Shown: positions 10,391-22,100 of the stretch, piece after piece | Position numbering within the stretch: the first letter of the stretch is position 1 | How the letters are laid out: each line of letters starts with the position of its first letter | Assembly (NCBI GenBank): GCA_002005505.1 | Contig: KV908518.1 | Location: forward strand, 189,465-253,464 | Length of the DNA: 64,000 nucleotides | Source: Botryococcus braunii | Taxonomy: Eukaryota > Chlorophyta > Trebouxiophyceae | Direction of reading: 5' to 3' | Notes under the pieces: generated by a model | What the model saw: the letters and a program-made list of their open reading frames with translations, nothing else | The model's database searches: none | Told to the model about the DNA's origin: nothing | Program-made: the position numbers and the translations under genes

Positions 10391-13300
10391 GTCACCCGGC
10401 GCAAACGACACATCGTTGCGACGCCTATTAGCATAGGCAGTTTGCCGGTCCTGGGCTGCAGCCAAAAACTTTTGTGCCCGTCGGATGACCAAACCCATCT
10501 TCCTCACAAACTCATCCGCACTCCCAACTCCAGTTTTTCTCAAGTGCCCATTTGCAAACAAGACGTTCGGATCTTGACCATATGTAAGCCTGAAGGGTGT
10601 TGTGTTGATAGAAGTTTGCCAAGAGTTATTGTACGCAAATTCGGCTTCGGGCAAATAACTATCCCAATCCCTTCCATGATCTGCAACATAATGTTTCAGA
10701 TAGTCTCCCAAAATGCGGTTTGTCCTTTCAGTTTGCCCATCTGTTTGAGGATGGAAGGCAGTTGAAAGGGCAGGCCGACATCCCGTAAGTTCATGTAACG
10801 CCTTCATAAACTTACTCACAAAGCGGGGGTCCCGATCAGAAACAATTTCCTCCGGATATCCATGATACATCCATACCCGTGTCCTTAGCAATTGTGCCAC
10901 CGTATAAGCATCCGCATTCATGGTTGTAGCTGCAAAATGAGCACACTTGCTAAGCCTATCCACGACAACCCAAATAGCGTCATTTCCATTGGGAGTCTTT
11001 GGCAAATTAGTAATGAAATCCATGGACAAACTTTGCCACTTCCTGACTGGTATTTGTAAAGGGTGAAGAAGACCAGCAGGCAAAGTATTCCGAGCCTTGA
11101 CCCGCTGGCAAGAGTCACAATGAGCAACATAGGCTTTGACATCCTCATACATTCCAGGCCAATACCATTCCCTTGTGAGAAGCTCATACATGCGAGTTAC
11201 TCCAGGGTGGCCAACATGAGGCGGGTCATGCAATGCTTCCAAAATTCCACGTCGCAGATTCTCAACAACAAGTTCCCCATTCTTCCTTTCCTCAAACAAT
11301 GCAGGAACATACTTCCGTCCATTCCTTTCCCAAAAGCCTCCCTTAAGACTAACCTTCCGACGATTCGCGCGCACTGCCAACCAAGGATCATATGTGTAAG
11401 CCTTCCCAAGTTTTCCAAGTAAGGTTTCGTACCCATCGGTATCGGGGGTGAGCTCACTTGGGCTGGCCAACCCAATTTGCTCCATCGTGCCGAGGGGGTC
11501 TTGGACCTCCTGAGCGGGCTCCGTGACTTTTCGAACCTTGCGGGACCGAGCTGCATCCAATCTGGAGGGGGTGAGGCAGTCCGGAGAGGGGCGCGTACGC
11601 TTGCGCCGGAGGGCAACCCCGGCCACTACTCCATTGTCCCTCCCCCCAGATCCAGGGTGATTATGTTGAGTGAAACACCTGGAGAGCGGGTCCGCAATGT
11701 TGGTCTTTCCTGGTTCCCATACCCATTCAATCTCAAACTCCTGCAGGCGCTCGGCCCACCGAGCCCTCCGAGGACTAAGCCCAACCTGTTGACCCAAGAA
11801 GGTATTACACTTGTGATCCGTTACCACTGTCACTGGCTTCCCCAAAAGATAACATCTCCATTCCGTGAGAGCATACACCACAGCCAATAATTCCCGTTCC
11901 GTGGCACTGTAGTTCCTCTCGCTTGCTCCCAACTTCTTGCTAAAATAAGCACAAACCTTCCCATCTTGAAACAACACAGCTCCCACGCCGTAATCGCATG
12001 CGTCGCACACCACCTTGAATGGCCGACGTACATCCGGGAGTGTCAGGATAGGGGCTCTTACCAATGCTTCCTTGATTTTGGTGAATGCTTCCTGTTGCTC
12101 CTGTCCCCACTTCCAAGGTGCCTTTGCTCCAGAGAGAGCGGTCAATGGGGTTACTAGGATACTATAGTTTTGGATGAATTTGCGAAAATAGTTAGACAAC
12201 CCCAAAAACCTTCTAACTTCCGTTACGTTTGTGGGTGAAGGCCACTCTTGCACCACCTTGACTTTATCCATATCCACTTCCAATCCATTTGCACCAATAA
12301 TGTGTCCCAAGTACTTCAATTGGTTCTCAAAGAAAGAACATTTAACAAGTTTTGCCAAGAGTTGATGTTCACGCAGACGGGTGAAAACTCTCTCCAACTG
12401 CCCCAAGTGTTCATCTTCCGTTTTGCTGTAAATGAGCACATCATCTAAATACACCACCACAAATCCTTCCCTTATAAAGTCATGAAAGACTTCATTCATC
12501 AACCTCTGAAATGTGGCGGGGGCATTTGTCAGACCAAAGGGGAGAACAAGAAATTCGTACAAACCAAAAGGGGTCCGAAAGGCAGTCTTTGGCACATCCT
12601 CCTTCCGAAGCCTGACCTGATGGTATCCAGACAGTAAGTCCAAGCTTGAAAACACTTTTGCTCCCTTAAGTTTATCTAACAGGTCATCAATTCTGGGTAG
12701 AGGGTATCTATCAGAGATGGTGATTTTGTTGAGGGGACGGTAATCTATAACCATCCGTAAACTTCCATCCTTCTTCCTAACGAACAAAACAGGTGAAGCA
12801 AAAGGGGAGCAACTTGGCCTGATCAATCCCAATTTCAACATCTCATCCACTGTTTTCTCGCACTCCGCAAGCTCACTTGGAGCTAGCCGGTACGCGGGCC
12901 TATTGGGAGGCCGATGTCCTTCCTCCAAATTTATTGTGTGAAATACTTCCCTTTCCGGAGGTAGCCCCGGGAGTTGCTTGGCAAACAAATCCTCATTAGC
13001 ACGTAACAACTCCTTCAATGCCTGCGGTTTTCCTTCCAACATATCATTTATTTGTTGAGTGAAAGTCATACCGGTACCACTGGTGGGTTTTGTGACGACG
13101 GGCGTGTCGTCCACAGATTGGTCGGTATCCGCCAGGTCGACCCCACTTGAGGCGTCCTCCCCGGTGATGTCCACCAACTCAGCCTGGTCATTCACAAGCA
13201 CAGTATACAAGCAAACTTTCCATACATCTTGCCCCTTCCATCCCCTTCCATTCCTGTCCTTCCTTCCCTCCTTCCAATCATGGCAGGGCTTACAATGAAG

Positions 13301-13884
13301 TTATGACGGGAGCTTACACCGGGCTTAAGCGTAAATGACACATCGACCGTTCCTTTCGTATCAGACACACTTCCATCCGCAAGAGTCACTGAGATACTCG
13401 AGGGTTTATAGCGCACCCCAAGTCCTTGCAAAGTATCACTTTTAATAAAGGAATGAGACGCCCCACTGTCAAACAACACTGAAAGGATTTTCCCCTTAAC
13501 ATTCGCAGGAAAGGTCATAGCGAGCGGAGAGTCAGTAGTAACACTTCCCATGGTGAGTGTGGGTCTTGGGGGAACCACACAACATATAAAAGAGAATGGG
13601 TATACACTAGTTTGACCATTCATGTCTACCGCCTGTCCCTTCCTTCCTGAACACACTTCCACAATCCTTCCTTGCATACGGTGAGCATAGAGACTCTTAC
13701 TTTTCCAAGCTTTCCTTCCCACAATGAAACAACAAGTGAGGGACGGGTTGCACCTTTGTTCCCCTAAAAACTTGGAAATCTCAGATTCAGCCTTCCTAAC
13801 ATTTGGCACCACAAGGTTCACCCCTTCCTTTCCCAATTTGGAGGCCACAAAAGAGTGCAATTCATGCAAGCAAGTGGCATCCAT
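10380..13884 (-). pseudogene. Pol of element B, frameshifted and 3'-truncated
   Basis: The N-terminal frame (13192-13884) holds the protease with DSGASHSF and ends in shifted sequence. Relative to F it lacks about 175 bp (matching F 51604-51778), which shifts the frame. The second frame (from 13210) carries the acidic spacer, reverse transcriptase (YLDDVLIYS), RNase H (CDACDYG, ATERELLAV), the integrase zinc finger (HDPPHVGH ... CDSC) and DDE core (SMDFITN, SDRDPRF, QTERTNR). Homology stops near 10380 just after the motif FAPGDY. The open frame continues to 10163, but that part translates minisatellite. Confidence 0.9.
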
Positions 13885-13895
13885 GGCTTCAGAAT

Positions 13896-15110
13896 TTACT
13901 TTTGAGGATTATGCCCCGGCCCTTTTCCCTTCCAATGTCCTCCCCGGCCACCACGGCCCTTCCACTGCCCACCTCGAGCTTGATTAGAGGGAAAAGGAGG
14001 AGGTGGGGGCAATTGACTGTCGCGCCTGCTCTTCCTTTGCAAGTAGTCCCGCTTGGCCTGACATTGCCATTGCTCGTGACCAAAGTTTTTGCAGAAGTAA
14101 CACTGGCGCTCGGAGGGGACGCTAGTCCGAGAATCTAACTTCCCACCAACGCTGTGGCCGACGGCTCCAAGCACAGGCCCCTGGGTGAATCCCGGAAAGT
14201 GTGCCGGCGTGCTTATGGGAGTCCTCTTCACAGCGTTGAGAACCTTCCTTCCTTCCTGTCCCCTCAGCATCCCCCCTGACTTTAAGTTACTTTCATATTG
14301 CACCACGTAAGTGCACAATACGTCGAGGTCTGAGAATCTAACACCAGTTTGTGGGTTTATCGTACAAGCAACTCTAATATGAGCATTCAAGCCTTTGAGA
14401 AACATGTATATTTTATCATTTTCGCATATCTCATACTCAGTTTCAACGTCACTCAAGAGCGTTATGAACCTTTCGATATATTTTTCAACACTTTCATGGC
14501 CTTGATAGACATGATCAAGCTTTTGGCGTGCGGCCATAACAAGGTCGGTTGAGTCATAGCGGTTCCCCATATAAGTCTTGAACTCCTCCCAAGTTGCCTC
14601 CATTTGATCCCCTTCCCGTTCCTTCCTTTTTAAGTGAGTTCCCCACACCTTTGTAGGTCGCTCCTCCATGCACTGGAGTGCGACTGCCACCCACTTGTCA
14701 CGTGCCACATTCGAGATGTCAGCATAAGATTCTACTTTGCTAGCAAAGAACTGGAAACTCCCCCGTTTGCCCGTGAACATTGCGGGTGTAGGCACACGCA
14801 CTACGTGATTTGAGGATGGCGTCCGCTGGGAAGCTCGTTGACCCTCCAAGGCCTCGATCCTTTTGAGTAGCTTAGCAATCAAAATTTGGGTTCTATCTTT
14901 CTTCAAGGGTTTCTTCAATGGTGCAAGCTTGGTTTTCCGTTTGGGTGTGGGTTTAGGCGGTGGAGCTGGTTCCGTTTCAAACTCCTCTTGCATGAGATCG
15001 TCCACTTCGACACCCTCCTTTTCAAGCCCTTCCAACAATTCCTTTTCCAACAAAGGGATACCAGCGTACTTGCTTCCTTTCCTGACGGACGCTATACTCG
15101 CAAGGGACAA
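13896..15110 (-). pseudogene. Gag of element B, start codon lost
   Basis: About 400 codons with an N-terminal Pro/Lys-rich region, the capsid-like domain (GKRGSFQFF, ERPTKVWGT, EKYIERFITLL), a CCHC knuckle (CYFCKNFGHEQWQC) and a Gly/Arg/Lys-rich tail. It is colinear with the Gag of F. The F initiator lies in ACATGATGGCG; the matching B sequence reads AGTATAGCG, so no ATG is present at the expected place and 15110 is only the start of the open frame. The stop is followed 11 nt later by the pol ATG, the same spacing as in F. Confidence 0.85.
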
Positions 15111-15160
15111 TCCGATGGAAACCTTCCTTACGTCTCCCTTCGAACCGAGGCTCTAACCGC

Positions 15161-15173
15161 CTCGCCGATACCA
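15161..15173 (-). promoter_or_regulatory. Primer-binding site of element B
   Basis: Minus-strand TGGTATCGGCGAG, 1 nt inside the 5' LTR. It is identical in core to the sites of the other gypsy elements in the window. Confidence 0.85.
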
Positions 15174-15174
15174 A

Positions 15175-15663
15175 TGAAACAAAGGGAGACGTGTATGCAA
15201 GTTTAATAATAAGAGATACTAGGGTTTAAGGAAGGGGTGACACCGCGAGACAGTAAACGTGACGCCGATTCCTCTTACAATACGCAGCTCCTCCTCACGC
15301 AGGCGATTCCGAGTCTCCAATAAACAATATGGCCAACGCCAATACAATATAATATGCAACAGATATATCCAGGCCCCAAAGATAAGTGTGTCTCTCGAAG
15401 TGTGAGTCCAACTTGTGGTGAACCCGGCTACATCGCCCTTCTATGTGATGCTCTCGCGAGCACCACGAGAAGGATGACGAGAGGGCATCCTTTTGGACAT
15501 TTCATGAACATCCTATATTGTGAAGCTTCTCGTAGTACGACGTGCGTGAAGACACATGCGCACACATGCAGGCGTGCACGTAATTCGAAAGACCTGCACA
15601 TAATTCGAAAGGCGAGCCGCATGAGGTACGCAGACGCGGCACCGCACGCGTCACCTCACTACA
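15175..15663 (-). repeat. 5' LTR of element B
   Basis: On the minus strand it starts TGTAGTGAGGTG and ends TTTCA, 489 bp. It is clearly related to the 450-bp LTR of F (49245-49694) at both ends but diverged in the middle. No partner LTR remains for B. Confidence 0.85.
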
Positions 15664-16189
15664 TACTGTGGGAGCATGCAGCAGTGACAGATCATTGACA
15701 AGATGGACTGACGGTCCACTGTCTACCAACCAGGACTGTTTGGATATTCTCCCCTTGCATGGTTTGAGAACATTATAGGATACCACGTGTGGCATACCTT
15801 CTGGCGGGGGAGAAGGTGGACCAGGTGGTGGATGCAGCAGTGGGAACGCTCCCGCTGCAGGGAAGACATGCTGGACTGTTGGTGGGGGCTGGGGTCCTCC
15901 AGGAAACTGACCTTGGGGCCACATGCCTGCCAGTTGCTGCACTGCTGCTACCACATTCCTCTGTGTTTATGCGTCCCTCTGTCTCTTGCGGCAGTCTCTC
16001 CAGAAGTGCCCCTTTTTGTGGCAGTAGTTGCACGTACCACGTACCTCCACCTTGGCCTCTGTGTCTAAAGGCTGTCTTGTCTGAGTCACAGCACATGCAG
16101 TAGGGGCAGGGACTGCTGCAGCCAGCATTGGCTGTGCTGTCATGACCGCTGCAGGCAGATCTGGGTCATCATTATAGCCCGTTGCTTCT
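15664..16189 (-). pseudogene. Fragment K: copia Gag zinc knuckle and protease
   Basis: Remnant of a Ty1/copia gag-pol gene related to that of element I. On the minus strand it shows an Ala-rich region, a CCHC knuckle (CNYCHKKGHFWRDC), a Pro-rich linker, and the start of the aspartic protease (SWLVDSGPSVHLVND). Two frames are needed (15967-16189 and 15664-15954), so a frameshift is present. The usual DSGA reads DSGP. It is cut on the left by the LTR of B and on the right by the LTR of I. No matching 5' part is found beyond the other end of I. Confidence 0.8.
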
Positions 16190-16888
16190 TGTAAAAGGTT
16201 ATGGGCAGTGGCGTATCCTGTAAGCAAGCAGACAGGTCGTAAGTTCGTGCCTCTCCAGCTACAGTCCTTGACGACTGTCTGCTCTTTTAGACACATGCAA
16301 CTGCATGAACAAGACTGGCATCCTTATGTGCCCAGTATCTTTCCAAACCAGTTCCGTTACATGTTGATCTGTCAATGAGCATCTACACACGGATAAGCTC
16401 CTGACGGCTGAAAGCAAGTACCTTCCTATACTCAATCAAGACTCCGTCCCTTAGCTGTTTGGGAGACTTGATTGTCCACTAAGATGGTTCACTTACAAAC
16501 AAGCAATCAAACATGAACACATTACCAATACACATCCTGCGTCACCGCACCTGTAAGCAAGCAGACAGGTCGTAAGTTCGTGCCTCTCCAGCTACAGTCC
16601 TTGACGACTGTCTGCTCTTTTAGACACAACTGCATGAACAAGACTAGCATCCTTATGTGCCCAGTATCTTTCCAAACCAGTTGCTCGACTATGCGGTGAT
16701 CGCAGCTTTAATAGTCCTTTCACGCTAACGCGTAATCTAAATCAGATTGTACCTTATGTTCGAAATAGACCTCATCCGAACGTGTCTTGAGGTACCTTAT
16801 GTGGATAGTGGACCCGTATCCTAATAATGTACATTTGAAGATCACCTAAAGCACAAGGCATTCTATAATGTATGTTCACAACTCAACA
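16190..16888 (-). repeat. 3' LTR of element I, internally duplicated
   Basis: Plus-strand ends TGTAAAAGG...CTCAACA (699 bp). On the minus strand the order is: U3, TATA box, a 132-bp segment (16551-16682), 197 bp of intervening DNA (16354-16550), the same segment again (136 bp, 16218-16353), and a short end. The first copy ends CTTACAG|GTGCGG and the second CTTACAG|GATACG. A polypurine tract (minus-strand GGCAAGGGGAAG, 16889-16900) abuts the LTR. Confidence 0.9.
16706..16713 (-). promoter_or_regulatory. TATA box of element I (3' LTR copy)
   Basis: Minus-strand TATTAAAG. Its first T is 31 nt before the start of the duplicated segment, the usual distance to an RNA start. In the other LTR the box reads TACTAAAG. 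Confidence 0.7.
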
Positions 16889-16908
16889 CTTCCCCTTGCC
16901 TGCATGCT

Positions 16909-17642
16909 TTATGTGTATCTTCTCAAACCTAGTGAATCACGATGACCAACAAACACGGGCTTAGCAAGTGGCTTGGTCATAATGTCAGCCACATTTCGAG
17001 CAGATTCTACATAGAGGATATCTACCTGATCAAGTGCCATAGCTTCCCTAGCATAGTGGAAGCTTACTGCAACATGCTTTGTGAATTTGGAATAAAGGGG
17101 GTTCCGTAAATTGGAAATGCATCCTTGGTTGTCACAGAAAATTTTGACTCTCCAAGGTGCAGCTCCAATCTCTTCCAAGAAGCCCCTAAGCCAGTTGGCT
17201 TCCTTCACAATATGGCCGGCTGCCATAAACTCGGCTTGCACAGTTGAGGTAGCAACTGAGCTCTGCTTCTTGCTTCCCCAAACCACGGCACTACCATAGA
17301 CTGATAGAACATAGCCAGTGGTGGAATACCTGTGGTCCAGGTCCCCAGCATAGTCGGCATCAACATAGCCTTCTAGCTCAGGCCCCTTTCCACCCAGAGT
17401 AAGAGCTAATTCTCTCGTATCTCTCAAGTACTTCAGCACTCGAATGGCCTCATTCCAGTGTGAGGTAGTGGGTGTCATTCTATACCTTGACAACACTCCA
17501 ACCGCTTGAGAAATGTCAGGCCGGGTCGTATTGGCAATATATAGCAACGATCCAATCAACTCACAGTACCGATGACCAGGTGGCAGTGGGGTACCTGCCC
17601 CATGTGACAAACCATCTGAGGACTCGGGTCTGCTGCTAGCCA
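16909..17642 (-). pseudogene. RNase H end of element I pol
   Basis: C-terminal part of a copia polyprotein. Visible motifs are CELIGSLLYIANTTRPDIS, the RNase H Asp-rich motif (GYVDADYAGD), STVQAEFMAAG, CDNQGCI, and the terminal VADIMTKPLAKP typical of copia. The frame ends at 16909, 20 bp before the polypurine tract. It is cut at 17642/17648 by element J, whose target duplication CGAAG lies at 17643-17647 and 25002-25006; the reverse transcriptase resumes at 25007. Confidence 0.9.
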
Positions 17643-18140
17643 CGAAGTGTTGTGTTTGAGAGAGGATAAGGTACGTATCCGGATGTACAGGATCACGTAT
17701 GTACGTGAGTACGTCTGCTCTCTCAAGTACACTTTGTGGTTTTAGGCACGTCACTTGACAAGCTTGAACAAACATTAGATGTGCTTTAGAAAACGCATGC
17801 ACCAGGACACAAAAGTTGCTGTTATATAACACTCCTAATGCATATATGTATTAGAAGACCTGGAGAGAGTGCCCTCCATGGGAGATAGAGGTTCATAGCC
17901 CATCATGCAAGTACAGGTCTCAGTCAATGAAGTTCAAGGAACTATGATAGAGATCCTATCGAGCGTGTACACGTGTAGGACAGGTGTACAGATATAGCAT
18001 AAGTCCGTACTTCGTGGGTGTGACAAGTGTACCTCACACAGTTAGGGTGTGGTGATAAAGTACACCATTCTGCGGTGACCTGTGATTGTGTGTAACGCGC
18101 GATCAAGCTAGGAGGGGCAGATCGGCAGTTCGTTCCTCAG

Positions 18141-18641
18141 ACAGTTGGAGCTTTCTATCGAAGTTGCCTGGAGTCCTATTCAGTGGGAATCGCTGAAGGA
18201 CCTGTCTGAGACCTGCCGGAGTATTGCTCTCACTGATATCATGCTATGCTTGTGCATGTGGGCTGCGTGAGAGAATATCGGTAAGGCCCGGTTAGAGCAT
18301 CGGTTGCGTTTAGTAAATGATAGTTCATAAGTGTTAATGAGTGCCATTTAGTTGAAAAGACTGAATAACATTCAGTACTGTGCAGGAGGTTGTTGTTTTC
18401 TGTCTGTTGAGACAGTGCGAGCTGCATAAGTGTAGTATGTACACGGGTGGGCAGCGGTAAGAACACCTCCGGATAAAAACTTGTACATTGATGGAAGCCA
18501 TTGTGTTGTTTAGTTACTGGTGTAAGTATGATACTGATAGAGAGCAATGTACGTGACTCGTACAGGTGGTCAGTTGCGAGGATGGCGTCGTAACTGATGT
18601 GAGTGCTTGAGTAAGTGACAGATACTTACGATTGCGAACAG
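18141..18641 (+). other. Intron-containing copy of a three-exon leader segment
   Basis: Inferred exons 18141-18280 (140 nt), 18386-18456 (71 nt) and 18566-18641 (76 nt). Inferred introns 18281-18385 (105 bp, GTAAGG...GTGCAG) and 18457-18565 (109 bp, GTAAGA...GTACAG). Plausible branch-site motifs CTGAA and CTGAT lie upstream of the 3' ends. The third exon is followed by GTAATA, which could be a further 5' splice site, with 27 nt (18642-18668) retained before the second copy starts. No long open frame spans the exons, so this is most likely an untranslated leader. Confidence 0.85.
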
Positions 18642-18668
18642 GTAATAAACAACACCATGTAAAAGAAG

Positions 18669-18955
18669 ACAGTTGGAGCTTTCTATCGAAGTTGCCTGGA
18701 GTCCTATTCAGTGGGAATCGCTGAAGGACCTGTCTGAGACCTGCCGGAGTATTGCTCTCACTGATATCATGCTATGCTTGTGCATGTGGGCTGCGTGAGA
18801 GAATATCGGAGGTTGTTGTTTTCTGTCTGTTGAGACAGTGCGAGCTGCATAAGTGTAGTATGTACACGGGTGGGCAGCGGTGGTCAGTTGCGAGGATGGC
18901 GTCGTAAGTGATGTGAGTGCTTGAGTAAGTGACAGATACTTACGATTGCGAACAG
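18669..18955 (+). other. Intronless copy of the same leader segment
   Basis: 287 nt equal to the sum of the three exons (140+71+76), with a single base difference seen in exon 3. The joins fall at 18808/18809 and 18879/18880, exactly where GT-AG splicing would put them. It is therefore a copy of spliced RNA. Confidence 0.9.
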
Positions 18956-19101
18956 GTGGCATAGATACACCTGGAAACACAAGTGGTTACTGGATTGTAA
19001 CCAAGAGTTCAGTGATTGAGTGAATCACTGGGATACAGAACGTTCCGTGGACGGAACTGGCGTGCGACGTTTCCTCTATTCTGCTCTTCTACACAACAAT
19101 A

Positions 19102-19117
19102 GGTTAATGGGCCCACC
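19102..19117 (+). promoter_or_regulatory. Half-tRNA primer-binding site of element J
   Basis: GGTTAATGGGCCCACC, 3 nt after the 5' LTR. Apart from one extra A it is complementary to the anticodon arm of initiator tRNA-Met (GGTGGGCCCATAACC). The copia element of Drosophila is known to prime from this internal region. Confidence 0.75.
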
Positions 19118-22100
19118 TCTCTGAGAGAGGACAACATCGCAAGTGCCAGGAACCATTCACTCTAAGTTGAGCAGCTGCGAAACAAGCGAGCGGGCTCGGA
19201 GTCTTGAGACGACAGGATGAAGCTACATCAACAAGTGGTCCCATCATACAACATCGGATACGGCTTTCATCTCACAGGCTTGTGCATTTGCCAATGGGAA
19301 TGCACCTTCTCGACAGATGTGGCTGAGCCAAGTGATGTGTCATTTGAAAGATGGGAATTTTTTTATATGTTTGCTTCGGGAATAGTCGTGGTGGAAATAT
19401 TGGTTGGCGCGAGAGAGCGCTATTTCAGTTGCATTTGACACCATTGAGGGGTGTTGATGTGGAGTTTCAGCCGGGGTGATCACCTATGATTACATCATGG
19501 TACATGGTGCATGGTCCAGATGTGCTTCAGAAGGGTGATTTGCTGATTGTGGGAAGATTTGGATGGTGGGAGATTGCATACAAGAGTAATGAGTGGCTCC
19601 TTGCAAGGATATTGAAACTATCATAATCATCCAAGGTATGGGATAACTGGATTTATTGGTATTTTGCTGATTGATGAATGAATACCAGGGTTCAAAACCC
19701 CTGGTGTATGTAATCAGTTAAATGGTGAGTTAGTCTGGCATTGTGATACAACGTGAGTGAAGAGAACATGACTGGTCTTCTAGAGCTGGCATAAGTAAAT
19801 GTTGGCATGAAACTAACTTTGAGTTGCATTGATTGAGGATGCAGGGGAAGAGGATGGCTGGTGGGCTGATTAAGTGCCTCAAGCAACTTCTGCTTTTGTA
19901 GCTGGAGTTGGCCTCTTGATGAGGATTCATCCGGGGCACATCCTCTCGGGCGGTCTACAGTTTTCTTCTGTAGGTTTGTCCTATTAATTTTAGGATTTGA
20001 GCCTCGACCAAGAAAAGTAAAAGTGGGGGGGGGGGGGCTCTAAGCAAGGGTCTGGGCTTGGTATTGAAGAAGTGCTTATGTGCATGTTGTGTATGTGCAT
20101 TGGCATGTTTGACAAGACTGGTCTACATGATATCGAATTGGGACGAGAGTTAGTGTGGATTGTCTTTTTGCACATTCATGTGTATGTGTGTGTTGTAAGA
20201 GGGTGCTGCACATGCAAATCTTAATCACCAAAGGGGCTTGTAGATCAACATAAGAGATCTATGCTTGAGTAAAGATGAAACTTGCATGGCAGCAACTAGA
20301 ATCCCAAAAATGTGTGAGCTGAGTATGCTTGCCAATTGTGGGAGTATTTGGACCGAAGCTGATGCAAAATTGAGTCATGAGAAGTTTCAAAGTTATCGTT
20401 GCGCAACGATAAATTTGATCGCATGCGCACACGCGTTTTGGTAGGGAAGTCTGGTACTGCACCAACTTCTTGATGATTTAACATGATGGCATAAGGTAAT
20501 GACAATTGTCTTCAAACCTTAAGCTCAGACTCATGGAAGAAGTAATCTGAGTGGTTAGCGCGGAACTTATGGAAATGAGTGTTTTTCAAGTTATCATTGC
20601 TCAAACGTATGGGAGATCGTGACCCAGATTTCTATCCGGAGGAGGGAGGAGATTTTGTGGAGATGCTAAGAAGTGTTTCTGGAGCTCAAGAATTGAGATG
20701 TGAGTGCCATCAAGTGTTGCACCATCAGTTTGGAAGTAATGAGGATGTCAAGTTGATTTTGGTAATGACTGGGGAAGAAGTGAGGAGTAGTAGTGTATTA
20801 GGTTGTGGGTCACAAAGGGTGAGATCTGCAATTGATGATAAACTTGGTTAGTGTGACAATGGTGTTGTATTTTCCAAAAGATTACATCAAGATACATCTT
20901 GGAGTGCTTGGATTTTGAAGCATTGATGGGCTGCAACAACGAAGGTGCTTTCCAATTCAACAAAGGAGCAATGTTGCCAAGATTGCTTGATGTATTCTTT
21001 TATGGAATGGCATTTTTTTTTTCATTTCTAGACTTTATAATTGGGAATCCAAGAAACCAAAGGATTGAGATGTTCTAGCTGTTGGTTTAAGTGTTTGGGC
21101 AAGTAGCTGATCAGGAGAGTCAGGTGAAGGACTCAAGAGGCTTGTGTACTTGCTCAAAACTATCTGGATACAGCATGTTGAGATCAACTCATATGTCATG
21201 AGGGATGTGGTTGTGTGTATGGTTCCAAGCACCATGATCTAAAGTTTTTTTCCTATGGTTGGATTGCCAGGTCATGCTTATGTCTATGTGTGCATTTGTA
21301 AAGGGGGGCATCTGTTCTTGTTGTGAGCAGTTCCTGCCTTAATGGTGAGTATTATTTTGGAATATTGGTGCAAGGGGACCATTCTGATGAGAGGCTGGTC
21401 ACTTCTTTGCTTCCTGTGACAATTTTCTAACATGAAAACCCTACCTCAATAATCCAATTGAGGTAGGGATGGGTCATGATGTGTGATGGTTGGGATACTC
21501 TTGTGTGTGACAGACAACCTTTTGAGGTGACATCTAGTTGAGGAGATACTGCCCATTGTTAAGGGCTGTAATTTTCCTCCAATGTAGTCAACTTAACTCT
21601 ACAGTCTTCTGTAGCGTTGTTAAGATTTTGGTTAAAACTGAAAGGGGCTGTGGCTGGTTAAGTGTTTTTCAGACGTCGTTGCGCTGGTGCGCAACGTGCA
21701 AGTTTGCCACTAGGTACACTTGGAAAGTGGTCTTTTAGTGTGGCATTGTATTTGAGATAATTTTAGAATTTGCTTAGACAATTTGGTGTGAACTGAGTGT
21801 TTTCCCTGGTCCTGGGAAGCACAGGGAGGCCTTGCAGCCCTCACTGCATAGAAAACGTGTTAGGTCTAGTTCTCACACGTTAGTGAGAGAGACTTCGCGT
21901 CGATGTCTGGTTTTACGGTTCGACTCGAGTGAGTTCGAGTGGTTATTACGCGCCTTCAGGATTGAAACTCCGTGTCGAATTATGAATTTTGTCGATCGGG
22001 GTACGGTTCGATACTCCGGACGATTCGTGCTTCGGATCTCCTGGTTGTTTTAACTTCATGATTTATCTAAGCCACAGTTATTGGCTGAGACCTTGCTGAG

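Larger units (their letters stand above)
10380..15663 (-). mobile_element. Element B: Ty3/gypsy chromovirus, 3' part lost
   Basis: Minus-strand element with 5' LTR (15175-15663), primer-binding site, gag and pol. The 3' end of pol, the chromodomain and the 3' LTR are missing; pol runs into the minisatellite at about 10380. It is the same family as F (49245-55063) and H (58301-60342). It inserted into a copia remnant (K) whose sequence resumes at 15664. Gag has lost its start codon and pol has a deletion with frameshift, so B is dead. Confidence 0.9.
17648..19098 (+). repeat. 5' LTR of element J
   Basis: 1451 bp with TG...CA ends. It includes a direct duplication: 18141-18641 holds three segments separated by two intron-like stretches, and 18669-18955 holds the same three segments joined. 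The 3' LTR has the same structure 5903 bp further on. Confidence 0.95.

Noticed and set aside
17648..19098. Minus-strand frames of about 100 codons in the J LTRs
   Set aside because: They run opposite to the element and across inferred introns; no known motif.
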